Assembly (NCBI GenBank): GCA_004431415.1
Contig: QPMI01000530.1
Location: forward strand, 62,001 to 126,000
DNA length: 64,000 nt
Direction of reading: 5' to 3'
Source: Cyanophora paradoxa
Lineage: Eukaryota > Glaucocystophyceae > Cyanophorales > Cyanophoraceae
Made by a program: the position numbers and the translations under genes. Under the pieces are notes generated by a model that was not told the origin of the DNA, ran no database searches, and worked only from the letters and a program-made list of their open reading frames with translations. Shown one piece after another: positions 13,001 to 25,000 of the stretch; position 1 is the stretch's first letter, and every line of letters begins with the position of its first letter.

Positions 13001-16000
13001 GGCGGCATGTCCTCTCTCGAAGAAAGGGACACAGGGAAGCGCCAGAAGCTTGCGGAGGCGGCCGACGTGCTCGAGTCGAAGCCGCCGCTGCACCACACGT
13101 ACCCGTTCGTTTTCTCGTCCCAACTGCAAGCGGCCGCGCGCGCGTTCATGGGTTGCGTCACGCTCGACGTGCTCCATGCGTCGGTGTCTGCGTGAGAGAC
13201 AATAAATTTCGAGACGGGAGCTCGAGCCCAGGCCAAGCCCACCGGAGTCATACACGTGGACCTCGTTGACGGCCGACTGACTTTGAGTCATGCCACCGAT
13301 AATAAGGAGTTTGTAGCCTCCGGTCGCGTTACGGAACAACACGCCAGCTACATCTTGTCGGCCGGCGAAGCTGCCAGGTGCAACCGGCTTAATCTCGAGC
13401 ACTTGCGGGACTGCCAACAGGAGAGTAAGCGTCAACAATGAGCGGTCCAAAAGTATAGATATGCGAACCTAGGGTGGTGAAGATAGCAGCAGGCGACGGG
13501 CTCGACGTGCTGCCGCCTATCGTCGCGTTCGCCGTGCAGCTGTACGTCGTGTTCGGCAGGAGGTTCGTCGCCACAAGCGTTGCCGTGCCCGTCTCGTTGT
13601 TGATGCTCGTGGTCGCGTTGGACCACGTCGCGTCGAGGCCGCTCGAGCTCGTGGGAATGCAGGTCGCCGACACGCTGTCCGCAGGCAAGCCCCCGTTGAA
13701 ACGCAGATTCACCTTCAGCGAAACCGAGCGCGCTGCAATCGAGGTGGCGGCGATCGATGTCACGCCGGGAAGCCCGTCGCTCTCGTAGGTGCCTGCCCGA
13801 AAACAGTTCGGAATCTCGCAAGTACGCCTTATTCTATAAGCAAAACGAACCTCCGTAGCGGTAGACGGACGACAAGGGCTGATTGGAAGATGAGGCGCCT
13901 CCCGCCGAGTACCTGAGACCGACCGCGATCAGCAGCTGCGGTGCGTGCTGAAACGATATACAAGCGACGGGCGCACATGGTGCACGTGAAGGTGTCGGAG
14001 CCGTACGGCGCATCGTACACCGCAGGGAAAAGGCCCGTGTTGACGGCACTCACCGCGTCGGCAACAACTCGGTTCGCTGCGCAAGATCACATCGACCGAG
14101 TTGCACATGCGATTGCATCAATGGCCGAAACGCACTCTCCGGGTCGATCAGGACTGGGCGGTAAGACATGCCCACCCACATCAGCAACTGCATGTGTGGC
14201 GCGTTAGAACCGTGAAACAGTTGATTGCTGAGCAGGGCGGGGCGGGCGCACGTCGCCGCAGCCGCTGAGCATTGAAGGCGAGTTCGCGCCGAGATTCGAG
14301 AGCGACACGGACGAGAGCGTCGCGACTATGCGCCACTGCTTCGGGCTGCTCGCCGCCAGGTCGATCTCGCTGAGAGCAACCGTGCGTGAGACTTCTAGAT
14401 TTTGCCGCGCCAAGCTCGTGCTTCACGTACTAGATGTCGTTCGTGGACGATCCCGCAGCGAATCCGACATACCACTTGCTCCCTGCGCCGCCCGTCAAGG
14501 CCTAGATAAAAACAACATGTACATCATGTACATAAGACTTGGCTAAGCTCACCGAGTCTGGCGCTCGGGGCGTAGGGCCGCAGTACAACAGCCGGCGAGG
14601 ATGCAGCGACTGTCTCGAGGGACCATCCACTCCGAATCGACCACCTGCGTGCACACTTAAAATTCAACAGAGCACTTCGAAAGGGTAAGATTTGTCCGTG
14701 CTCCCACCTGAGTAGGCTGCCTGCGGTCATCTGAGCACTGGAGACAGCGGCGCTGCCCCCGGCCGTGCCTCCCGTCAGCCACAAGAAACCGTTGTAGAAC
14801 GTGCTCGCTGCGAGAGCCGCCGGTGTGAGCGTTGCTGGCAATTGCGACACCACCAGCCAGAATATAGCTACCGTGTGCGTAAATAGTGGTGGGGATGGGA
14901 GCTTGGTTGGTGCGGATGCTCATTGACGTCGGGAAGCTCCAGAAGGCACTGGATCCAGACGAGCCCGTATATCCACCGGTGCAGAATATCGTCGCACCGT
15001 CGTCCCACGCGCAGGAAGTGCTTCGAGCGGCAACGGGAGCCGTGATTGCCACTTGCTCCCACGTGTTTGCAGCTGCGCACGCGAAGCAGACCAGTTCACG
15101 CATCAGCACTCGCGATCGTCATACAATGCAGGTCTTGCCATTGCAGGTATGAAAAATGCAAACGAACGACGCGCCTGGTTCAAAAACATACGCTTCGTTG
15201 ACAAGCCCCGTGCCTCCGGCCACCGTCGCGCCGCCCACGACCAGAACCTTTCGAGCGCCCGTCTCGTTGTAAAACAGAACACCAGCACCCATGTAGCGGC
15301 CCGAGAAGGGAGCCGTGCCAAGCAAAACCGTCTCCATCGAGTAGGCTCCTGATCATGAGGCCAAGTGAGGTGAAATTAATCAAGTAGAGGCAGGAAAACA
15401 TGCGATGCGCACCCTTCGTTGTGAACGGCGGCGACGTTACGTCACTCGACGTGCCGAGTGCGTTCGTTGCGTTTGCTGTGCACACGTACGTTGTATTTGG
15501 CGAAAACCCCGTCGCCGTCAGGATCACCAGACCGCGGCCGGGCGAGACCGCTGATTGTCTGCTCCAAACCATCGAGGCCGTGTTAAGATCGGAACAGCTT
15601 GCGGCAGCGCCCGTGATCCACTGTCCGCTGTTGTAGCGGAACCTTATCCACACCCGCACTGCACGCTGCCCGACATCTCCGACCAGGACCGACTTGACCG
15701 CGGGGAGGCCGTCCGTCGGGTACGAGCCTGCCCGCTCTCTCTCAGCATTCCGAGAAATGAAACGAATTCGAATAACTTGCAGACCGTTCAAGCGGACGGC
15801 GTCAGAAGAGTACAGGCTCGAGAACAACTCTAGCGAGCCGGCAATCTGCAGCTCGCTAGACAGCGTCTCACCTGCTGCAACCAGGCTGCGCGTTGCTTCA
15901 AAATCATGTACTAGGCCCAGGGAACCATCGTGGGCACGAACGTGGTGCATGTGTAATAGTCAGAGGCGTAAGTCCCAAAGCGCTTCCCGAAGACCGGATC

Positions 16001-19000
16001 GGCGTTGACGGATACAAATTGATTCGAGACCACGCTCCCAGCTGCCGAAAGCGAGCCGTGGACGTCAGCTCGAAATCCAGACCCGAATTTTGCAAAGCAG
16101 TGTTCTGTGAGCACCCGACGGCTCGACGAGGAGGGGTCGCAGGCCTTTCACGCCGACGAGCAAGTAGTCGCCGCACGTTCCCAGCACGGGTGGCTTGAAC
16201 ATGTTGTTCGGCTTCACCGTCGCGATGTTCGCTTCGTCGTGGGCCACGCTGAATCCCGGCAGAGTCGCGACAGTCCGCCACGTTCGCGGGCCGGAGACCG
16301 TCAGGTCCACCTCGCTGCGGCAGCGGTCAGACGCGACGCGTTGTGGATTCGGCCCCAAGCCCGCCACTCAAACGCACTAGATTACGGGCGACATATCGTA
16401 GTTCCCCCACCCAAAGTACCACTTGCTGCCTGCGGGAGCAAGCGGGGAGTCACGCCGCAGACGCCTCGCTCAACTGTGCAAAGAGGATTCCGCACCGAGG
16501 CGAGCGCATGTCGCGTACAAGTAAAGCGGGGGCGCCCCCGCCGCAGCCGCTTCAGTTACCCATCCCGTCGCCTCGGACCACCTGCTGCGCTGTTAGAGGC
16601 TGAGAGGTTTCGGGATGCGCTCAAGCTTGGCGCAGCACCTGTACAGAGGCTGCGCGGTGCCCGAGCTTGTCGCCGCCTTGTTCGTCCAGACCCATCCATC
16701 GTACACAGTGATGCCTGCACGCATTGAATCAAGCGGCTGCCCAGCAGAGAGCCGTGGCCAGAGGCGACGCACAGTTGCCCCAGATGTTGATCGCGGCTGG
16801 CAAATCTGGATGCGTGTCCGTCCGGCTAGTTAAGGACACTGGATAGCTCCAGAACTTCGACAGCACCGCCGAGGCCGTCCTACCGCCTGTCGAAAGCGCG
16901 GAGCGTGAGCGAAGTGCAGCCGCGAAAGAAGCGATGCGTGCCTGCACAGTAGATGCGCCCATGGGGGTCCTCGTCCCATGCGCATGCAACATTCCTGGCT
17001 GCCACGGGGAGCGTGACCCCGGCCGCGCTCCATGAGTCCGTGTCTGCCGAAAGGCGACTCGGATCTGCAACTCGTACCGAAACCGAAAACACAGCGCATC
17101 GCGATGGCTCACCGGTGTCGTAGACAAAGATGGCGTCGGACACCGCCATCTCTCCCGACGTGGAGCCGCCGGCCAAGAGCAGCTTCAGGCCACCTGTGCC
17201 GTTGTAGAACGCGGTGCCTCCAGTGAACCAGCGCCCAGCAAAGAATCCCGTCGCCAACGACCGCATTTCCAGACTGGCCGCCGCTGCGAAACGCGCTCAC
17301 GTGTCGGTCATCTAAATCTGGGCAGCAGTAGTTTTACCGCACCTGTCGTGAAATTTGCAGTAACGTCAGGGCTCGTGACCCCCAACGTGTCTGTTGCGTT
17401 TGCAGAGCATGTGTAGGTAGTGTTTGACGCCAGGCCACTTGCGTGCAGGTCCGCTGATCCTGCCGTCGGTGCAACGGCGGCGCTGCCGCTCCAGACCAGG
17501 GAGCCCGTGCCCGAGTCGCTGCAGCTCGCCGCGGCGCTCGCCATGCCGTATCCAAAATTGTAGCGGAAAACGATGCGGATCACCGCTGACGACTGCCCGA
17601 TGCTCTCGACGCGGACAGAGAGGACGCGTGGCGCCAGATCCACGAGGTACGAGCCTGCCGAGCGTGCTCAGCGTGCACGTGGGGATCCACGAATTCTTCT
17701 CGGATTTAAACATTCGCGAGCGCACCGCTGATGCGGTACGCGCTTGCCACAACGGCGCCGGACGCGTTCTTGCCTGCTGCAGCGACTCTGCAAGGACGTA
17801 AGAAGCGCAGCTTTTGTGCGGAATTGGGGACGCACAGCGTGCAGGTGAATTGGTCCGAGTCATAAGCGCTGTGCTGGAGGCCAAACATCACGCCGTAGTT
17901 CGCCACCGTGGCGAGCGTCGAGACGACGGAGCCCGCTGCGCAAGCGTCATCGAAGTGCACGCCTGGAGTTCGAAAAAAGCGAGCGACGCACTCATGGGGT
18001 CGATGAGGTACGGCTTGTATCCGCGGCCCACGTGCAGCAGCATGTCGCCGCAAGCCCCGAGCACTGTGCCGTCGTCGTTGCCGACACCCACCAACGTCGT
18101 GACGAGCCGCCAGCTCTTCGTGCCGCTCGCGGCCAGGTCGATTTCGCTGCGAGAGTCTAAATTAGCGGCGATGCGAGCGCGCGCTGAAGAGAAAGCACGC
18201 ACTAGATGTTGGTGGAGCCTGCGGGCGTGCCCGTGCCCCACCCCGCGTACCACCTGCTCCCTTTGCCCGAGCCCAAGTCAGCGTCCAAAGCTTATATACA
18301 GAATAAGACGAGAGCCAGCTTTACCTATGCGTGCACAGGGCATGTTGACACGGAATGTGACCGGGGACTGCACGGCCTCCGTGACCCACAGCTCCGTCTC
18401 AGAGTACCGGAGGAGCTTCCCGGTGGCAAACGTCGACACGCCTCCGGTGATCTGCGCATGTGCACGCACTCGGTGGCGAGAGGGCAATTTTAGTTCGTAT
18501 GTTCGCACCCATACACGGCCCTGGAAGTGTGTCATGCAGTGGCCCTGCAGGTCGGAAGGCGTCGGCGTGATGGGCGCTGCCAGCAGATCCGTCCGCCGCG
18601 TGAAAGTGACCGGGAACGAGAAGAACTGCACGCGGCTCGACCCCGCCGCGTCGCGCCCGCCCGTGCAGAAGATCGTGCTCGCGTGGTCCCAGGCGCAGGC
18701 AAGCGACCGGACGCCCGCAGGAATCGTCACGTTGGGCGTGTACCACGTGTTAGAGTCTGCGAGAGCTCCTAGTCAGCTGTAGCACCTTATCTACGGCTCA
18801 ACCGCACGCACCAACATCGAGCACATGAACGCTGTCGTACTGCGTCGCGCTCGTGGCGCCCTCGCCGCCGATGACTGCGAGTTGCAGCCCGCTCGACACG
18901 TTGCGGAACAGGACGCCAGCGGGCGACCAGCGCCCCGCGAACGGTCCCGTCGCCAGCCGAGTTGTCTCGATGTTTTCAACTGCGCGCAAGCGTCGACGCC

Positions 19001-22000
19001 AGCGAGGGCTGCGCCGCCCCAAAGATCTAGATGTTTCAGGAACCCACTTCGTGTGATGAAAGCCGAAGAAGTGACGTTTGGCGAGGTCCCCAGAGCGTTT
19101 GTAGCGTTTGCAGTGCAAGTGTACGTCGTGTTCGGCCAGAGACCCGTGACCTGCAGGCGAGCGGTGGAGCCCTGCGGGACCGCCACCTCCCCTGCCCAGA
19201 CGGCCGCGCCGCCGCTGGCGGGGGTGCACATCGCGGCGGCGCTCGTGATCCATTGCCCGCCGTTGTACCTGAACCGCAGCACGACTGTCGCCACGCGCTG
19301 GCCCACGTCGAGTATCTGAATGCGCGAGATCGCCGCGCTCGGGTCGACGGGGTAGTTGCCTGCAGCCGATCGGAGTTTAATCTGGGAAGCCAAAAGCTCG
19401 CGAGGTCCGGCCGGTGGGCGCACCCTTGAGGCGGAGAAGAGTCGAGGAGTACCTTCCGGAGCTAAAAGATACCGGTCCGAACCCGAAATCTCCGGTCGCG
19501 GCGAATGTGGTGCAAGTAAGCTCATCGGATGCGTAAGCGGTAACCGCGAGCGGGAAAACGGGCAGAGCGTTCGACGCTTGGATTCCCGTCTGCAGGACCG
19601 TCCCGCTCGCAGGCTCGACGACCACGGGCTCGTACGGCCTGAAGGCCACCACAAGGCGCTCGCCGCACGCGCCCAGCACGTGCCCGTAGTTCGAGGAGAA
19701 GCCGGTGAAGCCGCTGATGGTCGCCACGAGGCGCCACGTTTTCTGGCCGACGGGCGCCTCCAGATCGAGCTCCCTGAGAGGGGGTTAGAACCCAAAGCAT
19801 GCAACCTGTGAGCAAGTATTCTACATATGAATCGCACCAGATTCGAGCCCCAACTGACTCGGTCGAGCTCCAGCCTGCGCCATGATAATCGCGAGTCAGG
19901 AAACGCCGAGGCCTGGCGGCGCATCTCGACAGACAGCGCGTAAGCGTACCGAAGTACCATTTCGTCCCTGTCATACCAAGCGAGCACGCCGGAAAACAGC
20001 GATCAGGTTTGCGTTCTCCGAAGACACAGGAGTCTAGCAAGTCGCACCGATGCGGACACTCGGCGCGTAGAAGTTGAAGACGACCGAGCCCGAGGGCGTC
20101 TCGGAGAGCCAGCCAGTCGCCTCGGACCAGCGGAACACTGTGCCCTGGCCGCCCGTGGGGATGGCGCCGGAAACCCAGACGAAGCCGCCGAACACCGTGA
20201 GGCCTGTGCTTGTTTAGTCTCGACAGGCGAAATCGCGGCTTTCGAAATCGCGCACTGTGGGAGTAAAGTGCCTGCGGCATGTCCGCGAGGAGCTCTGCGT
20301 ACGTGAGCGCCACGTCGTAGCGCCAGAAACTCTTCTTGTAGCGCGCCGCCCCCGCCAGAGAGTCGTCGCCGCCTGCGCGGGGTCAGCATCGCCTCGCCTC
20401 TGGTCTGGACCGCAGCAGCGCGGCCGCCGGACGCGCCTGAGCAGTAGATGAAGCCGGAAGGGTTCTCGTCCCATGCGCACGCGGCGCTCCGCCCAACAAA
20501 GGGCTGCGCGATGGACGCGTTGTGCCACGTGTCTGTGCCTGTTCGTCGCATTTGGGAGCGTCAGTCAATGCACAAAGATCAATGAAGCACGGTTCAGAAT
20601 TCGAATGCACCGACGTCGTAGAAGTAGACCTTGTTGATTGTCACGGTATCAGAAGAGACGGCGCCGCCCGTCAGCAGCATCTTCAGGCCGCTCGTGCCGT
20701 TGCGGAACATCGCGGCCGTCGAGAGCCACATGGGCGCGAACGCTCCTGGAGCCATAGTCCTCATCTCCAGGTCCCCAGCAGCTGGCGCCGTCGAGTCAGC
20801 AGGCGTCAGCACGCTCGAACATATTGAACAGCTCACCCGTTCTGAAGGAAACCGCGGCCGAATCCGGCGACGTCCCGAGAGAGGCCGTCGCATTTGCAGT
20901 ACACGTGTAGGTCGTGTTGACGCTAAGGCCGGAGGCGATTAGGCGCGCAGAGCCCGCTTTTACGGGGACCGCCTCAGAAGTCGCCCAGGCGCTCGGCCCC
21001 CCGCTTGTGGGACCGCAGCTCGCGGCCACGCTGAGCACTGACGCGCCGCCGAAGTACCTGAAATACACAACGACGACGGCAGATGTCTGCGTTATGTCCC
21101 TTATCTGCACCGTCGGCGCTTCCGGGGTGTCCGGGACCGGGTAGGTTGCGTTGACGAGAATTGACTCGTACGAGTTCGGATAACCGCCACCCATGACAAA
21201 CCTGGCCGGTTTGTTCTCATTGAGGAATCATTTCGCACTTTGCAATACAGATGCGCACATGGAGCACGTGAAAGAATCCGAGACAAAGGTGCTGTAGAGG
21301 GTAGGAAGGAATGGCCCCGTGACGACCGCGTTTGCCTCGCTGATTACCGCCGGATTCGCTGAGCATGTGCACACGTACAGGCGATAGGATGAGTGCTTGC
21401 AACAGGGCTTTACATAAGAAGGACACCCAATTACGCACCTGAGGGGTAAATCATCATGGGGCGGTAGTACTGTCGGGCCCAGAGCAAGTAGTCCCCGCAA
21501 GCTCCCAGCCCGCACGCTTCACTCGTGTCGATAGAGCTGAATACCACGTTTCCGGACACCAACTTCGGAGCCGACATGCTGGAAAGCGAGATGACCAGGC
21601 GCCACGGCTTCGGACTTGCTGCCGCCATGTCCAGCTCGCTGTAAAGGATCAGAACAGGAAGGCCAACGATGGAATGTAAAAATCATTGCACTGAATTGCC
21701 GCAGTGCCAGCCGACTGGCCCCATCCGATGTACAGCTTTGTTCGAATAAGAACGCATTGGGCATAGTATCCGATTGCGAGCCCTCCGACAATACTGTCGG
21801 CCACCCAGCCCGCCTGCGACGTCCACCTGCGTCACGGTTCTGTGAGTTCTTTTGACTGCACACATATAGAAGGCTGGAGCGTGAACCGGTACAGAACGTT
21901 TCCGCCAGAGAAAGCCTGCGCAAGCATCAGAAAGCGAGGGGAACGCTGCGGCCGCGGGAGTCGCGCACATAGTAGACGTTATTGTAGAAGAATGCGCAGT

Positions 22001-25000
22001 GCCCAAACATTCCGATCGGCATCGGGGGCAGGTCCTCCCGATAGGCAAGAGAAACGGGATATCGCCAAAAGTTCGTCATCGGTGCACCGTTGTAGCCGCC
22101 TGTACACATCAAATGAGCACCTGTATGTTTAACAGGACAGGAATCATCGATTTCAAGATCGAATGCACCGCTGCACCAGATGTATCCGTTCTCGTCGTCG
22201 TCGTATGCGCAGGCCGCGTTGCGAGAGGCCGAAGGCTGCGTTGCACCCGCCGTACTCCACGTGCTCGAGTCTGCCGATCATATTGGTCAATGCAAGGCAC
22301 GCACTAGCACCGGTGCAGCAACGTCCGAAATGGCGCACCAACGTCATTAACAAGCACGCTCGAAATGAGAGATGCACTCTGGCCACCCGAGCTGAGAATC
22401 TTGACTCCACTCGAGCTCGAACCGTTGCGAAAGACAGCGGCGCCAACCCACCACGGGCTCGGAAAGCTGCCCCCGGCCTTGACTGACAGCTCCAGCGTGT
22501 GCGGAACTGCAATCGGCTCCCTTAGCATGAAATCGAGAGGCCAATGTATGGTCTTTGTGCTTACAGAGAGTGGTGAAGACAGCGGCCGGCGACGGGTTTG
22601 ACGTGTTGCTGCCGATAGTTGCGTTTGCAGTGCACGTGTACGTCGTGTTCCAGGCGAGGTTCGTCGCCGTGAGCGTCGCTGAGCCCACGTTGTTGTCGAC
22701 GTCCGTTGTCGCGTCGCTCCATACGTCCCCTAGGCCTCCAGCCGCGGGAACGCAGCTCGCTGCTACGCTGTCGACGGGCACGCCCCCGTTGAAAGTCAGC
22801 CGAACAGTGAGGGTCGCGCTTCGAGATGTGATGCCCGACGGAAAGACAGAAAGCACGCCGGGCTGCCCGGAACCGGGATACGACCCTGCGCGAGATGGTG
22901 AGAGGCCCAAAGCGGAACACGGCGCAAACATTGAGAAGCCGAACGGGCCTGTAATGCGATATGCGGAGCTGGTCAGACCCAAACCCGTCGTCGTCGTGTC
23001 GCCAGTCGCGGCCACTCTGCGAGCAATCATTGAGCGCCCCGGTCCCCGAGTATCACGCGTTATATCCAACGCACGTGAGGCACGTGAAGGGGTGCGATCC
23101 ATAAGCACTTTGTCGGACCGGAAAGCCCCAACCGAGAGTGGGGTTCGTGTAGCCGCTCATCACCGAGTTGTAAATTGTGGCAACGATGACCGAGCCGGCT
23201 GCATGCCCACGTTAGTCGCTGCAACTTTGACGCCATCCGTAAGGAAAGAAAACGCGCACTCGTGTTCAGCGGGTCGATGAGGACAGGCCTGATGCCGTAC
23301 CCGACGAGAACGAGCAGACCGCCGCAGGTCCCCAGGACGGACGCGTCGTCCGAAGCGGCGAGCGCGGCGAACGATGCAGACGACGACGGTGCATTCACTG
23401 TTAGTAGGCCGCTCTGCGTGACCTTCGGCACTTGCAGGGTCGAGAGGGAAATGATCTGCTTCCAGCTCTTGGGCGCCACGCCCAAGTCCAGCTCGCTGTA
23501 CACGTTTGTGCGTCAGACACGAAAGAGAATCGGCGGATGCAGCAGAGGGACGAACTAGATTGAAGGCGACGGTGAACCCGAAGCCCAGCCGAAGTACCAC
23601 TTGCTGCCGAGCCGCGCATGGGAAACTTGGGAAGGAACTAAGTTTGTGGAGCCGCCCGACAAGGACTCTGTGAGCCAGCCCGTCGCCAGTGACCACCTGC
23701 GCCATGCAATCAGCGCTCAGCTGCGGGGCGTTGTATTTAGAGCTGGCGCCCTCACCTCAGCAAAGTCGCGCCGTTCGAGTAGCCCGTTGCAGAGCCTCCC
23801 GCGATCTGACGAGGGTCGCCAGCGTCAAGCTGAAGATCAGGCGTCCAAGCAGGTTTGCAGCTAGATTATGGAGCGCCTAATGCAGACGTCGACGGCGCCA
23901 TGGCTATTGCACGCACATAGACGAACGTGTTAAAGAACGTCATCGCGTGCCCCTCCATCGCCAACGGCATATTTGGAAGGTCGGTTCGGGAGGCGAACGA
24001 CGTAGGGAATCTCCAAAATAGCGCGCTGACGGCGCCTCCGGTGTGTCCCCCTGCCGCCGTGCAGACGTCACGATAAGGCGGAAAACCTTGCACTTCGGAC
24101 AGGTTGTGCTTCGCGCACCGCTGCAGTAAACGCTGCCGCTGAAGACCTCATCCCATGTGCACGCGGAGTTCCGGAGATTAGCAGGCAGCGTCGCAGTCGC
24201 GGTTTGCCAAGTGGTCGTGTCTGCCGCATCAGTCGACGTCAGACGCGTCGGGCCGGAATACGTGCACGAGCTCTCTATGCCTTCTGCGCACTGAGGTCGA
24301 AGATCTGAACCGTGTTGACAGTGACGGATCCGGCACCGTCCGTGGAGCCGCCGACGACTGCGAGCTTGAAGCGGCCGGTCTCGTTCTGCAGCAGCGCGCC
24401 CGCCGCCCTGGAGCGAGCCGCGAAGGAGCCCAACGCCAGCACGGCCGTGTCCAGTGTGTGCGCAACTGCAAACGAAGTAATTATAAATATAAGCATAATC
24501 GACCTAAAAACTCTGTGAACGGAAGCATGCGCACGGAAGGTCGTGAACGACGACGAATTCGCGACCTCGGACGTGCCGAGAGGGTTGGAAGCCACGGCGG
24601 AGCACGAGTAGGTCGTGTTGGGCGCAAGGCCCGTCACGCGCACAGTGACGGACCCGGCGCGGTCCAGCACCGGGACGGTCGAGCTCCAGGCAATGTTTCC
24701 GGGTCCGGCAATCGCCAGCGCGCAGTTCGCGGTTACGTTTGTGATGGAGACCGGTGGACTCCCGTTTGACTTGAACCGGACCTGCAGAGTCGCAGCTGTG
24801 GCAACGATCTCGTACATTAGCACGGCAGAGATAGCAGGCAGTCCGTCGCTGCCGTTGATTGTGCCTGCAAATACAAATCTCAGAATAGAGAGCTGCAAGA
24901 GAATTGTGCTTATATAATTATTCGCACCGTTGATGCGTATAGCGGCAGTGTAAATCGATTCGGCGTTGGTCGCGCTTATGGCCTTGCCCTGGCCAGCTAG

